Notes: generated by a model from the letters alone, not told the origin. Shown: positions 45,837-58,428, numbered from the stretch's first letter. The stretch is 64,000 bases of DNA from Scortum barcoo (GCA_023238725.1 CM041541.1:10006044-10070043), one strand, 5' to 3'. Program-made: numbers and translations.

Positions 45837-46539
45837 CCCTTCGACTGCCCCACCTTTTCCCTCCCAGCACCCGACGGACACCAACCGAGCTCGATTTGAT
45901 TTGTAGCAAATTTGTTTCTCCAGCTCCCTTTAATTGAATGACTTTGGCGCTAACAAGGAGCTGATTGAGCCCCTATAATGGCACTGTTGAAGGCAGAGCG
46001 GAGGCCGGAGCTGGTTTCTCCCCTTAAACACACACACTCTCTCCGCAGATTACACGTTTTGAACGTTTTAGGTGCGAGGCGGGAGGACGGATTTGGAGGA
46101 GAAGACATACGAAAGCTGTGTCTCAAAACGGGAAATAAATGTTTTACATTTATTTACTTTACCTGTGTTTCTTTGCTTAACCATCAGTTATCGTCCATTC
46201 ACACCTCTCCGTGTCATCAGGTTTTACAATCATTTTCAGCGGCCGCTTTTCTTTTTTTACCCCCGATGTTGCACATCCCCTTTTGAAACATTGCCACTGA
46301 CAAATTGACGGTCACTTTTCGCAAATTTCATCTCTCCTAATGTTACAAGCAGCTTGATGGAGAGATGGGATAACTGCGCTGAAGGTCTGCAGAGGGGAAA
46401 AAAAATCACCAGAGGAGACGCAGAAATGGGGGCAATTATCATGAGTTGGAGAGACGGGGGAGCCGGTGATGGCAAGCATTGAACCCCTGAGCGTTCGTTT
46501 AAATCTGCTTGATGAATGTGATGCACGCTCCTCAACGCG

Positions 46540-46577
46540 CCCCCCCCACACACACACACCACCACCACCACCACCAC
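46540..46577. repeat. Compound C8-(CA)6-(CCA)6 repeat
   Basis: A run of eight C passes into CA units and then six CCA units. Confidence 0.9.
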
Positions 46578-46921
46578 CTTCGGTCTGTCCACAGCAGTTA
46601 GACGGGATTGTTTACTATAACCTTGTAATCAACCTGGCTTGGTTGACAGCTCACCATTACCCCTGATAACAGGTCTGCTGCAATTTGGCCCCCCGAAAGA
46701 AAATATATATATTAAAAAAAAAAAAAAAACAGACAAACACACACACACTGAGAAACTGCTCAGGGCCCTTTTCTGATGCCTTATTGATAGAGCGCTCGCC
46801 CTGTTATCTTTGTGCGTAATTTGTTTTCAAGAACTGTGATTTACATTTCAGTGGGATTACACCTTTTAATGCTACACGCTGGCGAGAAGTGGGCAGCCGT
46901 TGAAAACTCCACATCTCCACC

Positions 46922-47020
46922 ACAGGAGGAGGAGGAGGAGGAGTGGGGGGGTGGTGGAGGGAGGTGGTGTGTAGGTGTGTGTGTGTGTGGAGAGGAGGTG
47001 GGGGATGGGGGGAGGGGGGG
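46922..47020 (+). repeat. GGA/G-run/GT compound tract
   Basis: (GGA)n, runs of up to seven G, (GT)n and further G-runs. Many G-runs of three or more make quadruplex formation plausible on the plus strand. Confidence 0.75.
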
Positions 47021-48359
47021 TTCAAACGATGCATTTCCAAGTCCTCAAGTGGAGAGGATTACAATTACAATTAAAAATCAAAAGGCCTGTGTGTCCATCA
47101 AACGACTGCCCATAACCCTTTGTGTACCTACTGCCAAATAATTGTGGCTAGTGGAGGGTTGGCAGATGCAAAACGCTTTCCAGCTTAATGTGGACATTGT
47201 GGCGTATTACCAGAGCTCGTTCATCGGGATATTATGCAATAAGTGTTATTTCAGGCAAGAATGCAGGTTCTAAATGGCATGCTAATGTGAGTCCCTTGGC
47301 AGCACGTTAAAGAAAATCCATGCATCACCATTAAAAACAACAGCGGGGGCCAATGGCAAAGTTCAATCATCTTGTTTTTGGTATCGCCTTGATGTAGTAC
47401 AACAAGTTTCGGCTAGACTCCAGCTGCCACGGAGGACTTCCGCAGGTAGACAGTGATTTAAAAAAAACAGACAAACAAACAGCTGATGCAGCGGCGTTTG
47501 TTTGGTTCACGTAACTTATCAGAAACAGCAAGTGCAACATCAGAAAATTTTTTTTTTTTTAAATATTCATCTTTAGGACTTGAAAATATGGTGCAAGGTT
47601 GTGTGAAAGTGAGTTGTCAAAACATTTACTGTTTTAAAAGAAAATGAAATCAAAAATGTGGAATGATTAATGTTGTGATGAATTTTTTTAAAGCAAGCAG
47701 GATATTTTATCTGTAAAAAAAGGTAAATTCACTAAACGGTACTACCAAAGCTTGCTCGCTTTCTTACAGCTGACATGACTCAAACATGAACAAATAGTGG
47801 CTGGCTGCTGGAAGTTTGCAGGAAATAGTAATGAAATATGGCTCTTTTTATTTTCCCACTGTTAGTTGTTGAATCTGCCCTGCTTTTTTTTTTTTTTTTC
47901 CACTTCAACACTCAACAACATTCTGCACCGTGCCAGCGCCGGCACACCACCCCCTTACACGCATCTTAATCATGTGCATTATTTCAGTAATTCAGATCAC
48001 AACATTTTACATAATTCTTTGTTTATTCATTTTCTCAGACAGTCAGTGAAATTATGTAAAACAAGCTCTCAATGGCACTCGGTGTGTGTAATAGAATGCA
48101 GATTTCATGTTATTCTAACACATTTGCTTACTTGGAGGCAAAGTGTCCCATTTAAATGAGAATTACACTTAAATGTCACATGGGTTTATCTAAATTCATA
48201 AACAGTGCATTTATTATATTAAATTTGGTGAATCCTAAATGTGGATTTTCGGGAGTGAGAATGAGAGACGTGCTCCGAGGGTTATGACTTACTAATGCCT
48301 ATTTAAATTGTAAACGCTTCCTTCCTCTCTGTTTTATTTACCCACCATTTTCTCTCCAG

Positions 48360-48494
48360 GATGACATGGCACCTGAAGAATTGCCCTTTGAATTTTTCCT
48401 AGCGAGGCTGCCATTGAGACCGAGAGAAACATCATTTGCTTTTGTTGAATTAATTCACTCATTAGCTGGCAGTTTGAAACCTGCAGCTCCTTGA
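48360..48494 (+). other. Candidate terminal coding exon
   Basis: A long C/T-rich tract ends in TTCTCTCCAG at 48359, close to an ideal acceptor. The frame GAT GAC ATG stays open 44 codons to a TGA at 48492-48494. The peptide (containing MAPEELPFEFFLARLPLR) looks protein-like but is unrecognised. Third positions are AT-rich, and the stretch contains GAATTAATTCACTCATTAGC-type sequence typical of regulatory elements. No AATAAA follows closely. Confidence 0.25.
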
Positions 48495-49355
48495 AAAGGC
48501 TGAGATAATACCATTTCTGCCATTCACGGTGGCCCAGTGTCTCCTGATAGCCGGCAATCTATTGCCTAATAATTTTCTGGCCAAATTATAACACAGGAAT
48601 CCTCTTTCAGCGAGGTAAAAAAAAAAAAAAAAGGAGAAAAAAGTGTGAATGCGACAGTGAATGGAGAGGGAGAAAGCCCCATCAAATGTCTTTTTCAGAA
48701 TGGCAGCAAAACAAGGAGATTATAGGGGAGAGGGAAACTCGTTTACCTCATCAGTGGCCTTTGTACGCCTTGAGTCAGCTTTCTGAGGGGAAGATGTTTG
48801 AACTCAATCATCACTGGCTGTCTGCGTAGAGACAAAGTAGTCCCTCCTCAGTCAATGCAAGTGAGAAACATTAGTAAAATATTCATCCTCTGTTTGGAAA
48901 TTAAAAGTACTGAGAACATGGAAAAAAGATGAAATTCCAAGTGTGTGTAATTTATCATCAGGTTTAATAAAATAAAACACATTACTAAAAAAATAGACAT
49001 TTTTATGCAAAATTTTTAAAGATAAATGTAAAAAAATATAACTTTTTTGATTGCATGCACAAGCAAATACAATTTCCCTGTCCTGTGCATGTGCATTTGC
49101 ATTCGCACACACACACACACTCAGGATTGTTTCCATATGGGACAGCAATATAATAGCAATAGGGTACATTAGATCCCTTCCATACAGATGTTCACCTCAA
49201 TTTCTGCAGCAGTTTGGTCCATCTGTGTTAACAGTGAGCTGCTTAGCACATGCCTGTGTGAAGGGAGGCATATCAAGCATATGGACATTTTACAAAAGGT
49301 TACCCTGCATAAATTAGGTTGAATGGCAATCTGTTGAGGAGAGGTTGCTTACTGT

Positions 49356-49371
49356 GAGCACTAGATGGTTT
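49356..49371 (+). promoter_or_regulatory. CTCF-like core (partial match)
   Basis: AGCACTAGATGGTT matches most of the CCACTAGATGGC core. A second partial core in the opposite orientation lies 590 bases on. Confidence 0.2.
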
Positions 49372-49945
49372 CGGAGTAAAAACGGATAATAAAGGCATCT
49401 GTTTTTATGGCTATTTATTAGATATTGGCCAACATAAAATGACAGTGTTTTGTTCCAAGATGAGCTGTCCACCATTGAGACACAGGTTTTATCTTAAATT
49501 AAACCTCAAATTATCTGGGAATGCACTTTATCCTTATCCAACATAGGAAATACTGATGAAGTAAACAAACATTTACAGTATTTTAAATTACCATAATATA
49601 CCTTAGCGCTTTGCGTATTTGGAAAAACTTTTAAATTAAAGATTTTGCAGATTTTTTACCCACAAAAGTGAAGTCATTAAAACTCTCAAGTGTTATTAAT
49701 TGTAATATTTTTCCCTTGTATCTTAGTTTTACTGAAATATTGCTATTTTTATTTTTTATCATTTTCACCGTCAAGCACCTACTGGATCTGCGGTATGACA
49801 TGTTTTCAATCAAAACTGTTAAATCTGCCTATTTCCTAAGATTTCATTAGAATTTTGCACCCACAACCTGCTGATATTTCATTAGAGGATCAACGCACTG
49901 AGGCAACACTCGAGCCGAGCTTTAGATTTTTATCACGTCTTAGAC

Positions 49946-49962
49946 TGACATCTAGTGGCTGT
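49946..49962 (-). promoter_or_regulatory. CTCF-like core (partial match)
   Basis: On the minus strand GCCACTAGATGTCA keeps CCACTAGATG of the CTCF core. Confidence 0.25.
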
Positions 49963-50780
49963 TTCTCTCATGACAGTGCAACCCCACATGAAGTCCACAA
50001 TACACTTCAGTTTTATTCAAGGTGTATTTTTGAGGACTTTTCTCAGTTTTTTTGCTATTATATTTAAAAATGTGTGTTTCTCTAGGACTAATATACAAAG
50101 GAGAGAGATTCTTTCGTCTATAGAGTTTGAGATCATACAGGACGTTTTTTTTTTTTTGTTAAAAAGCGGCAACCAAAGTCTTAATTCCTGTGTGTTACAT
50201 TTTAGCATAATCTCTCCCCATCCCTGCAGCCATTTCCTACCATTTCTATGTGTTTTACAACATCTGTCTGGTAACATTTTGTACTTTTATTCTTCTCTGA
50301 TTGGTTATTTTGTCCTGGTGCATTATCCTAAGCGCGTCTTCTCCTTCAGCTGCACAAGGCATGGCACAAACTTCCAAGATTTTCAACCTGACTCATTTGA
50401 CACCCATCTGTTCCTTAACCTTAGTCTCCCTCTCACCTGATGACCTTCTAATCAGTCAAAAAATACCTTTTAAAACTTCTCAAAACAGCCAACAACTGCT
50501 GCACCTGAGCATCATGCTAACCGCCCTTTCATACATCCACCAACGCCTCTAACGCATTCAGTCTAATCTGCCTGTGTTTGCTCTCATCTGGGAGTTACCT
50601 TCATCGCCGTGTGGGTGGTTAAGATTGATTAACAATAACAGCAGCTGACTAGGCAGGAATAATTCACCAAAAAACAAAGAATCAAGAAGGCCCGCCATGA
50701 GAGAGACAGAAGGAGGAGGAAACCGCCGCTTTCTGTGTTGCGGCGCGTTCAGATGTCGGCTAATTGAAGCTTTGTAACGC

Positions 50781-50935
50781 AGATCGGGGATTCGGACGAG
50801 GTTCAAAGGCAAAGCGGCCGTCTGGCGAGCGGCCGTCCGGCGACCACGCGCGGCCCCATTTCACGAGGCTCGGCAGCCTTTGATGTGTGCCACTTCTTCT
50901 GCTTTGATGCGAGAGGTCGCCGGACACAAGGAGGA
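50781..50935. other. CpG-rich patch with 15-bp tandem duplication
   Basis: GCGGCCGTCTGGCGA at 50814-50828 is followed directly by GCGGCCGTCCGGCGA at 50829-50843. CpG is dense through 50930. A 94-codon plus frame starts at 50885 but is unrecognised. Confidence 0.55.
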
Positions 50936-53800
50936 GAGTCCAGGTCACAACAGGAAGGAGGGCAAGAACCGGACACTAGAGCGACGCTCAAGTGGAAGAG
51001 ATTCATATTCATGCAAAGATCACACAGGTTTACAGTAGCTGCGGAGACAATGGAGCACTTTCAGGTGTGTTTTCTGGACGCCGTGTTGGAGGTGTTCCAA
51101 CATGTTCTCCAAGACGGGCCACAGTTGAGGATGAAAGTCCACGTCTTTACTACTGCAGATGAGACTTGATACCATCAGGCATCAATTCTTGTGAGTTTTG
51201 CACACAAATTAGTGATGTAGGAAATGTAGTCTGCAGGTTAACTTTAACATTAGTTTTGTGCCAACATTGGTCATTGGTTCAACTCAGAAACAAGTAAAAA
51301 GAAAATCTACTACGCAACTTATGGCTAACTTTTCCTGAAGTTTTCCTTTGGCTGTAAATCAGTTAATTCTAAAGACATATTTCAAGAAAGATTACTGCCT
51401 TTTACAAATGCTGTTTTTGGTGTACAGGCCTAAATTATATTAAGCCTATTTAATATTCACTTTTTCGAACACCAGCCCTCCTGGCTATCACTCTCTAGGT
51501 TTTACTGACTGTGGCTTATTTCAACAATAAGGGATTCTTGATTAAAAATGGCCCAAAAAATTAATTGAAAGAGTAGAATGATGATTAAATTCAATGTCCA
51601 TATGAAGGGTAGTGTCCCCCACAGTCCTGTGAAGGTGGAGTACAGACAGCAGGTGGTTGATGGAAACTTTCAGCAGAATTCACCATTGAAAAACCTGGAG
51701 GTAATAGAGAGGGGAATGGTTGTATCACGGGAGGTTTGAAAGACTTCCAAGGATCGATTGGTTCAAGGAAGAAAGATTATCGGCCAGATATGGTGAATGT
51801 GGGGAGCTGAAAAGACAAAATGAGGGGGGAAAAAAAGCAGAAATTGGTTGGAATTTGTGGTAAAAGAAATTAACGTTGATTTGATCTCAGCTTTCAGGAC
51901 AACATAGATGAAAGGTCAAAAAAATTCTATGTGAAAATCTTCAATTCCACAAAAACTGAGCCAACTAGACCTCTGCTCTTAAAATTGACCTTGTCATGAC
52001 ATTGTTTTCTGCTGTTTCCAAGATCAAGATCAGATTAATACTGAGGTTCTCCAGTGCATTTAAATGAAGGTGTTCCCTTGCTTTACAGTAGCCTTTCCAT
52101 CAAAGCCACTTTACAACCTTTTCCACCAGTATTCACAGGTGATGTGTATTGACCCGAGCTGAATGATGCCACAGCAAGCTATTGAGGGTAAGAGATAAAG
52201 ATGCAGGAAGACGGATGTTCCCAGCGTTAACAATTCTTTCTCCTCGGCCTCGTAAATATGTCTTCGGCAGAACTTTGTGCTTATATCCGGTGACACCCAG
52301 TCGAACGCTCCTTTAGTTTCGCAGCCAAACGGTAACAACCCTTAACTCACCCGTCCAGCGTCTTTTCATGGCTGGCCCCTTTGTTCTTCAACATAAAAGG
52401 GGAAGGCTCGACGTGGAGGGGGCGTGTGGGGGGGGGACACTTTGAATAACACGCTGATCAATAAAGACCATCTAGCACGGAGATAATGTTGGGAAATTTA
52501 GAGTGCGGGCCGTTGAAGTGTCATCGATAGCGAGAAAGGGTTCACGCCGCAGGTCGTCCTCCGCCACGGCTGGTTTGACCACGTAAGAGTGAAGGCGCGG
52601 TTATGTCGGGCCTGCTATACAAATGTTCTCTTTGATGGGGTTCAAAGCCTGGTAGGAACTTCAAGATGAGCGAATTGTCTTGTAAGTGAAAGGCTGATGG
52701 TTTGAACCGCGAACTAGTGGAAGGAATTTGGTGAGAAATACCAGAGTCCCGAGGATGGTGCTTCACCCCGAGCTGCTCCTCTTAAGTTAGTGGTATTGGG
52801 CAACCACCCTTCCTTTGTTGCGATAAAATAAATATTGCTAAGTCTGGATGATGTCAAATGATAAAAGCTGGTAAAAACAAATCCACACAGGAGAGTTCCT
52901 TTTTTTCTATCCTCACACAGATTATTTGTGACATATTTTCAGATACATAATTTATTTGAATCCAACTTGATATTAAAAACTGTAAAGTAGCAAAGTTCTG
53001 GTAAGATGTTTTTTTTTTAACTTATTCTTCTGGCAAAACTTAGGCCATGTGAATCATGTTATAGTTACCATAGCATGAATATATACACTGATATTAGATG
53101 ACACCAAATTTACTTTTCACTGTTTATTTTAAAAGATACAGCAAATAAATGTAAACGTAAATAAAGTAAACATCCTATACATCTAAATGATAGCACGAAA
53201 GCTGATGTAATTAATAGACGACAGTGCTATAACTTGTATAAACCCAGAACTTAAACCAAGATTAGTATTTCTTCAAGAGTCCTCAGGCCAATGTGTTTGG
53301 TCCTCTTAATTATAATTTTTGCCACTGTTCTCCAGAATTGCCCACTACCATCAACTTCCTGAATTATTCCAGATGATTTTCCTGTGTTATTTGTTCTCTA
53401 ACGTTTCAATTCCTGTAGCTCAAAAGAGTTTCAGACACCTGGTGCCTCATAGGTCTTTTCCCAGGAAGTGATCACTGGTATACATTAAAGCTTGAGCAGC
53501 AAAAAGCCGCTAAATCCAAGAAAAGGTGTTAAAGAACTGGCCATGTGACCTTTAAGAAAAAGAGTGCAGTAAATCTTGTAACCAAAAGGTTTGTGGATTT
53601 ACTTGAAATCTGAAAGTCACATCTGAGGCCCCGCAGAGTGTCTTCTGAGGGCAAGGTCTGCTGAGCGAGGAGGATATCAGCGTTATCGCCTGCTCCTTTC
53701 ACTCTCCCCATGATGAGCTGTGCCGCCGAGTGTGTTGTTGCCTAATTCCCCCTAACTACAGCCCTGTGTAATCACATACCCCAATTAACCACCTCGGCTC
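50936..53800. other. Unique DNA, no gene recognised
   Basis: AT-rich with a CpG-richer stretch at 52490-52620. 52820-53420 is strongly AT-rich. No repeat family recognised. Confidence 0.5.
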
Positions 53801-53860
53801 CCCGTTTCCTGCGCGCCGCGCACGCCGCCCCGTCTTCTCGCCACGCCGCGTAATTAGCTT
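53801..53860. other. Small CpG-dense patch
   Basis: GCGCGCCGCGCACGCCGCCCC and CCACGCCGCGTAATTAG lie within 50 bases, giving at least ten CpGs, bordered by CCAATTAACC and TAATTAGC homeodomain-type cores. Confidence 0.5.
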
Positions 53861-56469
53861 TCATCTGAAAATGAAAAGAAAGGAGCACCTCAGCAATTGT
53901 GCAGCCACTCTCTCTCTTTTCTCCCCCGTCTCTCCCCATCTCTCCAGCACTCTACTCCTCATATCATAATGGCCTGCAATTTCAATCAGATGGATTTTTA
54001 TCGCTGACACTAAGAAGAATTGGCCCTCATCCTAGTCCCTCCTTCCATCAAACCCCCCCCCCCAAACAAGCAACCCGCCTCATTTGATAGCTTATGCTTG
54101 CGAGACAGCCATCGAGGAGAGTCCTTGTTGTGACTGGGAGGTCTTAGTTTGATATTTACAAAAGGATTTAATTCCCTTTTGTGGATGTGTGTGGCATAAT
54201 GGAAGGATCAGGTTCGACATGTTCCAACAAGGTGTAGCACCAATTAATTCACATCCCTCTCGACTGGGGGGAAAAGAAGAAAATAAAATCATTTTTAATC
54301 ATTTTGTTGGCTGTTGCTTGGAAAATTTGCTTCAAGTCTTCCAATCAGTGCTAATTATTAATGGTACATGTGTCATTTACATTCTAGGCTTAAAGTTTTC
54401 TTCAAAGAGCCGATTGGTACCTGTAATTTATAGTAAAAAAAAAAAAAAAAAACATCTTTGATATCCTTTTAAGATGATCCAACACTGCGAGTATGATTCA
54501 AACTATGTGCCATTGAATTATATACAGGATATACTTTAATATCAAAACGCAAGGAAACTTCATTTAAAATGACATCAGGTCATGCATGTTACTAAAATAT
54601 TCTAATTAACAGGATGTAGCCCAAAATAAGAATGAAAGTTCATTAAAGAGATAACTGTAATTATTTGAAAAGGGCAAAAGGTCGTCTAATTAATTGGAAA
54701 TTTTCCCTTTTTGAACATGAAAAAAATCTTTCTGGACACTAATTCAGCAACACACAGGGTTTTATTTTCACCTTTATTATTCTACATTGCAGTGGATCAG
54801 ATTGGCCTTCATTAAGTGGAAACCTCACACTCCATGAAAGCCAAGAAGTCTGGTAGTGTGTTATTGTACAAAACAAAAAAATGCATCACTGTCTTTTGCT
54901 CGATTGCACAAACAGACGAGAGAAGATGAAGAATCAGACCTAAAAATCTGTTGCAAGAAAGCTTTAATTTGTCAAAATAGGTGATAGGTGAATATATTTG
55001 TACTAATGTGACAGCACATTGAGGGTTTCACTGGGAAAAAAAGGCACAAAAAGTAAGATGTGGTCATATATTGCTATTTATATGCAAAATACTTGACTTC
55101 TGACCTAACTTCATTCACCTTCAGGCCCATTAGATGCTCCTTTATGCCTTCAAACCGGTGAAATTTCCAAGTCCAAAGTTGCATTTGTTGCTGCTTTTAC
55201 TTCATCTAACCGCGTGACAAAGTGCTTCCAGCTGGAATCAAAAGTTTGCCACTTAGCGAGACACTTTTCAGCCCACTGCTAGCGCGAGTCTTCCCTGCAG
55301 ATGAGGAGAGAGATGATATCATTAAGAACTTATCAGCAGCATGAATGCTCCTCACAGGTACAGTGGTAATGTGACACGAACACCGCACTTCGGTGTCACC
55401 GGGAACAGTTCCAGCCGGGTGAATCATTGTTCAGTCATACAAGTGAGCAGCCTGTTAATGATCCAGCCCTGACATTTAACATATAATAAAGGTGTTTCAT
55501 CCGGTTCTCCGTCGGTGGCGATTTGCAGGTGGAACGAACCAAAGACCTTTCAGTTCAAAAAACCCTGTCTCTCTGAATTCCTGGTTCTCGCTGCTCTTCC
55601 TCTTGCCTCATTCTCTCTTTACCCCACCATCCCCCTCCTCCTCTCAGCCCTGTTTGTTCTCTTATCTCTCCTTGTCCTGAACGAATCGATGAGGCGCTCG
55701 TTAGCTCAGGGATGTTCATCGGAGAGCACTTGCTTGGAGAAGAGATTGGCCTAGAATGGGGAAAGAAAAAGTGGATGGGGCAAACAGAGGCGCACTGTGC
55801 ACTTTGCACACAAATAAACACTTGAATGCGTTCAGCAGCCCAGCGTGGACAAACATCTGCAGAAGTGTCAGATCAGGTTGGATCTTTAGCCCTATTAGCT
55901 GATGTAGATGAATTATGCCAAAACTGTAAAATAATTTACAAAACATTAGTTTAAATTCAAAAGTCTTTTTTGGTTTGCACTAAAACGGTCTCTATTGAAG
56001 TTGGAGAAACACAGAAATACAGGAAAAAGATGTCACACTGAACAAAACAGGCTAAAGCTGTGTCTCCATTTGCACACTCCCGTACCTGCTATTTTAAACG
56101 TGCATTCACACTAACTGTTATGACAAAGCGCAGTGAGCACCTGCATGGTTTACTCAAGATAAAAAAGTTCAGTGTGGAGCGCTGAACTCTTCACACCTTC
56201 AGTGGTCACCCTCTTGGTGATTTAGCAGAAGGGGAAGGACCACCAACAAACGGAAACGATGGCAAAGAAAGCTGAAAGCTGCGGTTACGGGGGCCACTGT
56301 ACACAAGCAAGTATAGTAAGAATTGTAATAGTCATTTCCCATCGATTGTCAAGTGCACAACGGCAGTGTTCAATTTGAGACAACCCTGTCCAAATTCGAG
56401 CACTACAAGTAAGTACATAGTGTGCACAGTACATGTGCTAAGAGGTATCTGAACTCACACACGGCACAG
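53861..56469. other. Unique DNA; AT-rich regulatory-looking block
   Basis: C-run at 54050-54062, A-run at 54434-54451. 54460-54850 is repeat-free, AT-rich sequence dense in TAATTA, CTAATTAATTGG and TCATTAA cores, of the kind often found as conserved elements near developmental genes. 55205-55430 is balanced. No gene recognised. Confidence 0.4.
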
Positions 56470-56560
56470 AAATGTGTGCACGTTCCATCGAAATCCATCC
56501 AATAGTTTAAATATTTTAGTCTGGACCTTCCATGCCACTAGCCTGGATGAAAATGAAAGA
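56470..56560 (-). mobile_element. Fragment of the CAACTATTGGATGG teleost repeat family
   Basis: ATCCATCCAATAGTTTAAAT followed by ATTTTAGTCTGGACC is the reverse complement of the family's start as seen at 7875. Only about 60 bases are clear. Confidence 0.5.
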
Positions 56561-57704
56561 TAAACAGAAATCTCCATGTTAATGTGAAACCACATGGGAG
56601 TTGATTTTTTAAAAAATATTTCTCTTTAATTCTGAACTTCCTGCTAAACAAAAAAAGAGAAAGAAAAATGGTGGGTGTACTTGGTGATAAAGCAGTTTTG
56701 TCACATTTCATTAAAACAATGTTTTTTCCCCCTCACTCGCCATTTCACATGAGTGGAGCTGGCTCGCAGGCTTTTCATACAAACTAAATATCGCTTCATC
56801 AACGGGGGGGGGCAAAGACGCAAGATGCAGTCAGAGCATGAATATGTATCTGAGGTTGAGGGGAAGAAAGTGTTTACATAATCATTTGTTATTTCAACAC
56901 AATTTCCACTGAATAATGTTTCCATTTGGGTAGATAATCACATCCACAAACTTTTCTTACAAGCACAGAACTGATCTTTGTGGCGGCGGCGATCAAGAGC
57001 AGCCATGGACAGATACACAGGCGGGCCGACACATCCCAACACTTAACAGAGTGAGAAAAAAAACAATGAAGGTAAACATATTTATGCAATTGATACGCTC
57101 TTTCAGTTTCGATAGATTGCGTTTGCCAAGCAGCGCATTCATTTTTCATTAGTGCTTTTTTCTTGTCATGTAATTTATACACTGGCTTCATATTTTGTGT
57201 ACTGTAAAGGGAAAAAACACCTTTGGAGAGTGAAATCTATTTACTAGGTGTGTGTAGGAGGGTTGATCTTGTGTTGTTAGCCTTTGATATCATTCAATCA
57301 ATGCTGAGTAAGTAAGTGGGATGCACATGTGAAAGAGGGCTTTTTTTTCCCCCCACGCATCTTTTAAGTCGGTCCAAATCTGACATTTTTTGGGCATTTA
57401 GCAGCTGGTCCCCTTGTACCTCTCATTCATTGTCTCACTCGTTTTAAAGCACAGTCTCCGCCAGCACGCGTCTTATCGATGCACTCTTTGCACATCACAA
57501 ATAAGATTAAACTGGAAGAGGGAGTGATTCGAGATTAGCACTCCTACCATGATTTTGGTGAATGCTGACCTCGTTGTGCGCACAAAAGACGAACAACCCA
57601 GAATTAGCGAGAAGTCGTCTTTATTCACAAAAGACAAAAGAACGACCATACAGATCACCACCACTTGGCAGATCCAATCGGCTGTGAATAAGACACTGCC
57701 TACT
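56561..57704. other. Unique AT-rich DNA, no gene recognised
   Basis: Short open frames only. A 74-codon plus frame (57549-57773) runs into the Tc1-type relic and is not considered a gene. A run of eight G at 56804-56811 is the only simple sequence of note. Confidence 0.5.
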
Positions 57705-57898
57705 CACTACGCGGCCAAAAGTATGTGGATACGAGGATTGGTCAACATCTCCGTCCAAAGCCTTGGGCATTAATACTCTGCTTTAAAACAGCCTCCACTC
57801 TTTTATGAAGGCTTCCCGTATTCACCCTTAAGAGCTGAAGTGAGGTTCAACACTGATGTGATGATGAGTTCATCCCAGAGGTGTTGGATGGGATGTGC
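57705..57898 (-). pseudogene. Tc1-type transposon end with transposase C-terminal relic
   Basis: The left edge CACTACGCGGCCAAAAGTAT matches the terminal repeat of a widespread fish Tc1-like element, preceded by TA (57701-57702), the expected target dinucleotide. Inside, the minus strand at 57866-57892 reads PIQHLWDEL, the conserved segment after the last catalytic block of Tc1 transposases, then TSVLNLTSAL-like sequence and, after a stop and frame change, KRVEAV. The catalytic core and the other end are missing, so this is a dead, truncated copy. It belongs to a different Tc1 subfamily from the relic at 9825. Confidence 0.85.
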
Positions 57899-58064
57899 GT
57901 TTGTCATTAATTTTTCTTGTAGCAGCTTTAAAAATTCAGTTTAATTTATCACCATCGTCAAGCATCCAAGAAACTGTTTCATTGTTTTTGTTCAGGTCTG
58001 TGCCGTGATCTGAGCTTCCATCAAGTTTCATTTAGCCTCGGGGAGGAGTTGGATCCCCTCAACA
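57899..58064. other. Unique DNA, no feature recognised
   Basis: AT-rich spacer between the Tc1-type relic and the CpG-rich patch. Confidence 0.5.
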
Positions 58065-58190
58065 ACACTCGGCGACAGTGAACGCCTCGTCCGGGCCTGC
58101 AGCCAGTGTCGCGGCACATAGCGGACCGTCAGAATCAACGCCACGTTGGCATCGGAGTGACGGCGACCCCTTTCGCCTGCGAGGTTTGCA
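58065..58190. other. CpG-rich patch
   Basis: CTCGGCGACAGTGAACGCC, GTCGCGGCACATAGCGGACCG and GTGACGGCGACCCC lie close together in otherwise AT-rich DNA. No open frame of note; possible regulatory element. Confidence 0.4.
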
Positions 58191-58428
58191 TACAGAGGAA
58201 GGGCTTATAAATAAACCTGGAACCTAAAAAAAAAAAAAAAAAATCACAGGAACACAGGAGGGATCATTGCTGCACTGCACTGCACTCCTCTCCGTCAGAG
58301 AGGGATTATCCCTTTCACTTAGCACGCGCCTGCCGCTAATTTCTCCTGCCAGGTTCAACTCCCAGAATGCACCAGGGAGATTGGCTTTCTCTGCTTCTTT
58401 TCTCTTTCTCCTCTCTCCTTGTTGCCAG

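Larger units (their letters stand above)
45837..48359. other. Unique DNA with simple repeats
   Basis: Contains C-run/(CA)6/(CCA)6 at 46540-46577, an A-run at 46714-46730, a GGA/G-run/GT tract at 46922-47020 with quadruplex potential, and a T-run at 47885-47900. Gly/Pro/His-rich frames in this stretch derive from these repeats. No gene recognised. Confidence 0.5.
48495..50780. other. Unique AT-rich DNA with octamer and CTCF-like cores
   Basis: An A-run at 48617-48632, the octamer ATTTGCAT at 49095-49102 followed by (AC)7, and CTCF-like cores at 49356 and 49946. 161- and 83-codon plus frames at 49955-50552 are unrecognised. The second follows a C/T tract ending CTCCTTCAG (50349), again without homology. 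Confidence 0.45.

Noticed and set aside
50885..51169. 94-codon plus frame ending KVHVFTTADET
   Set aside because: Natural composition but no homologue recognised and no splice context; starts in a CpG-rich patch.
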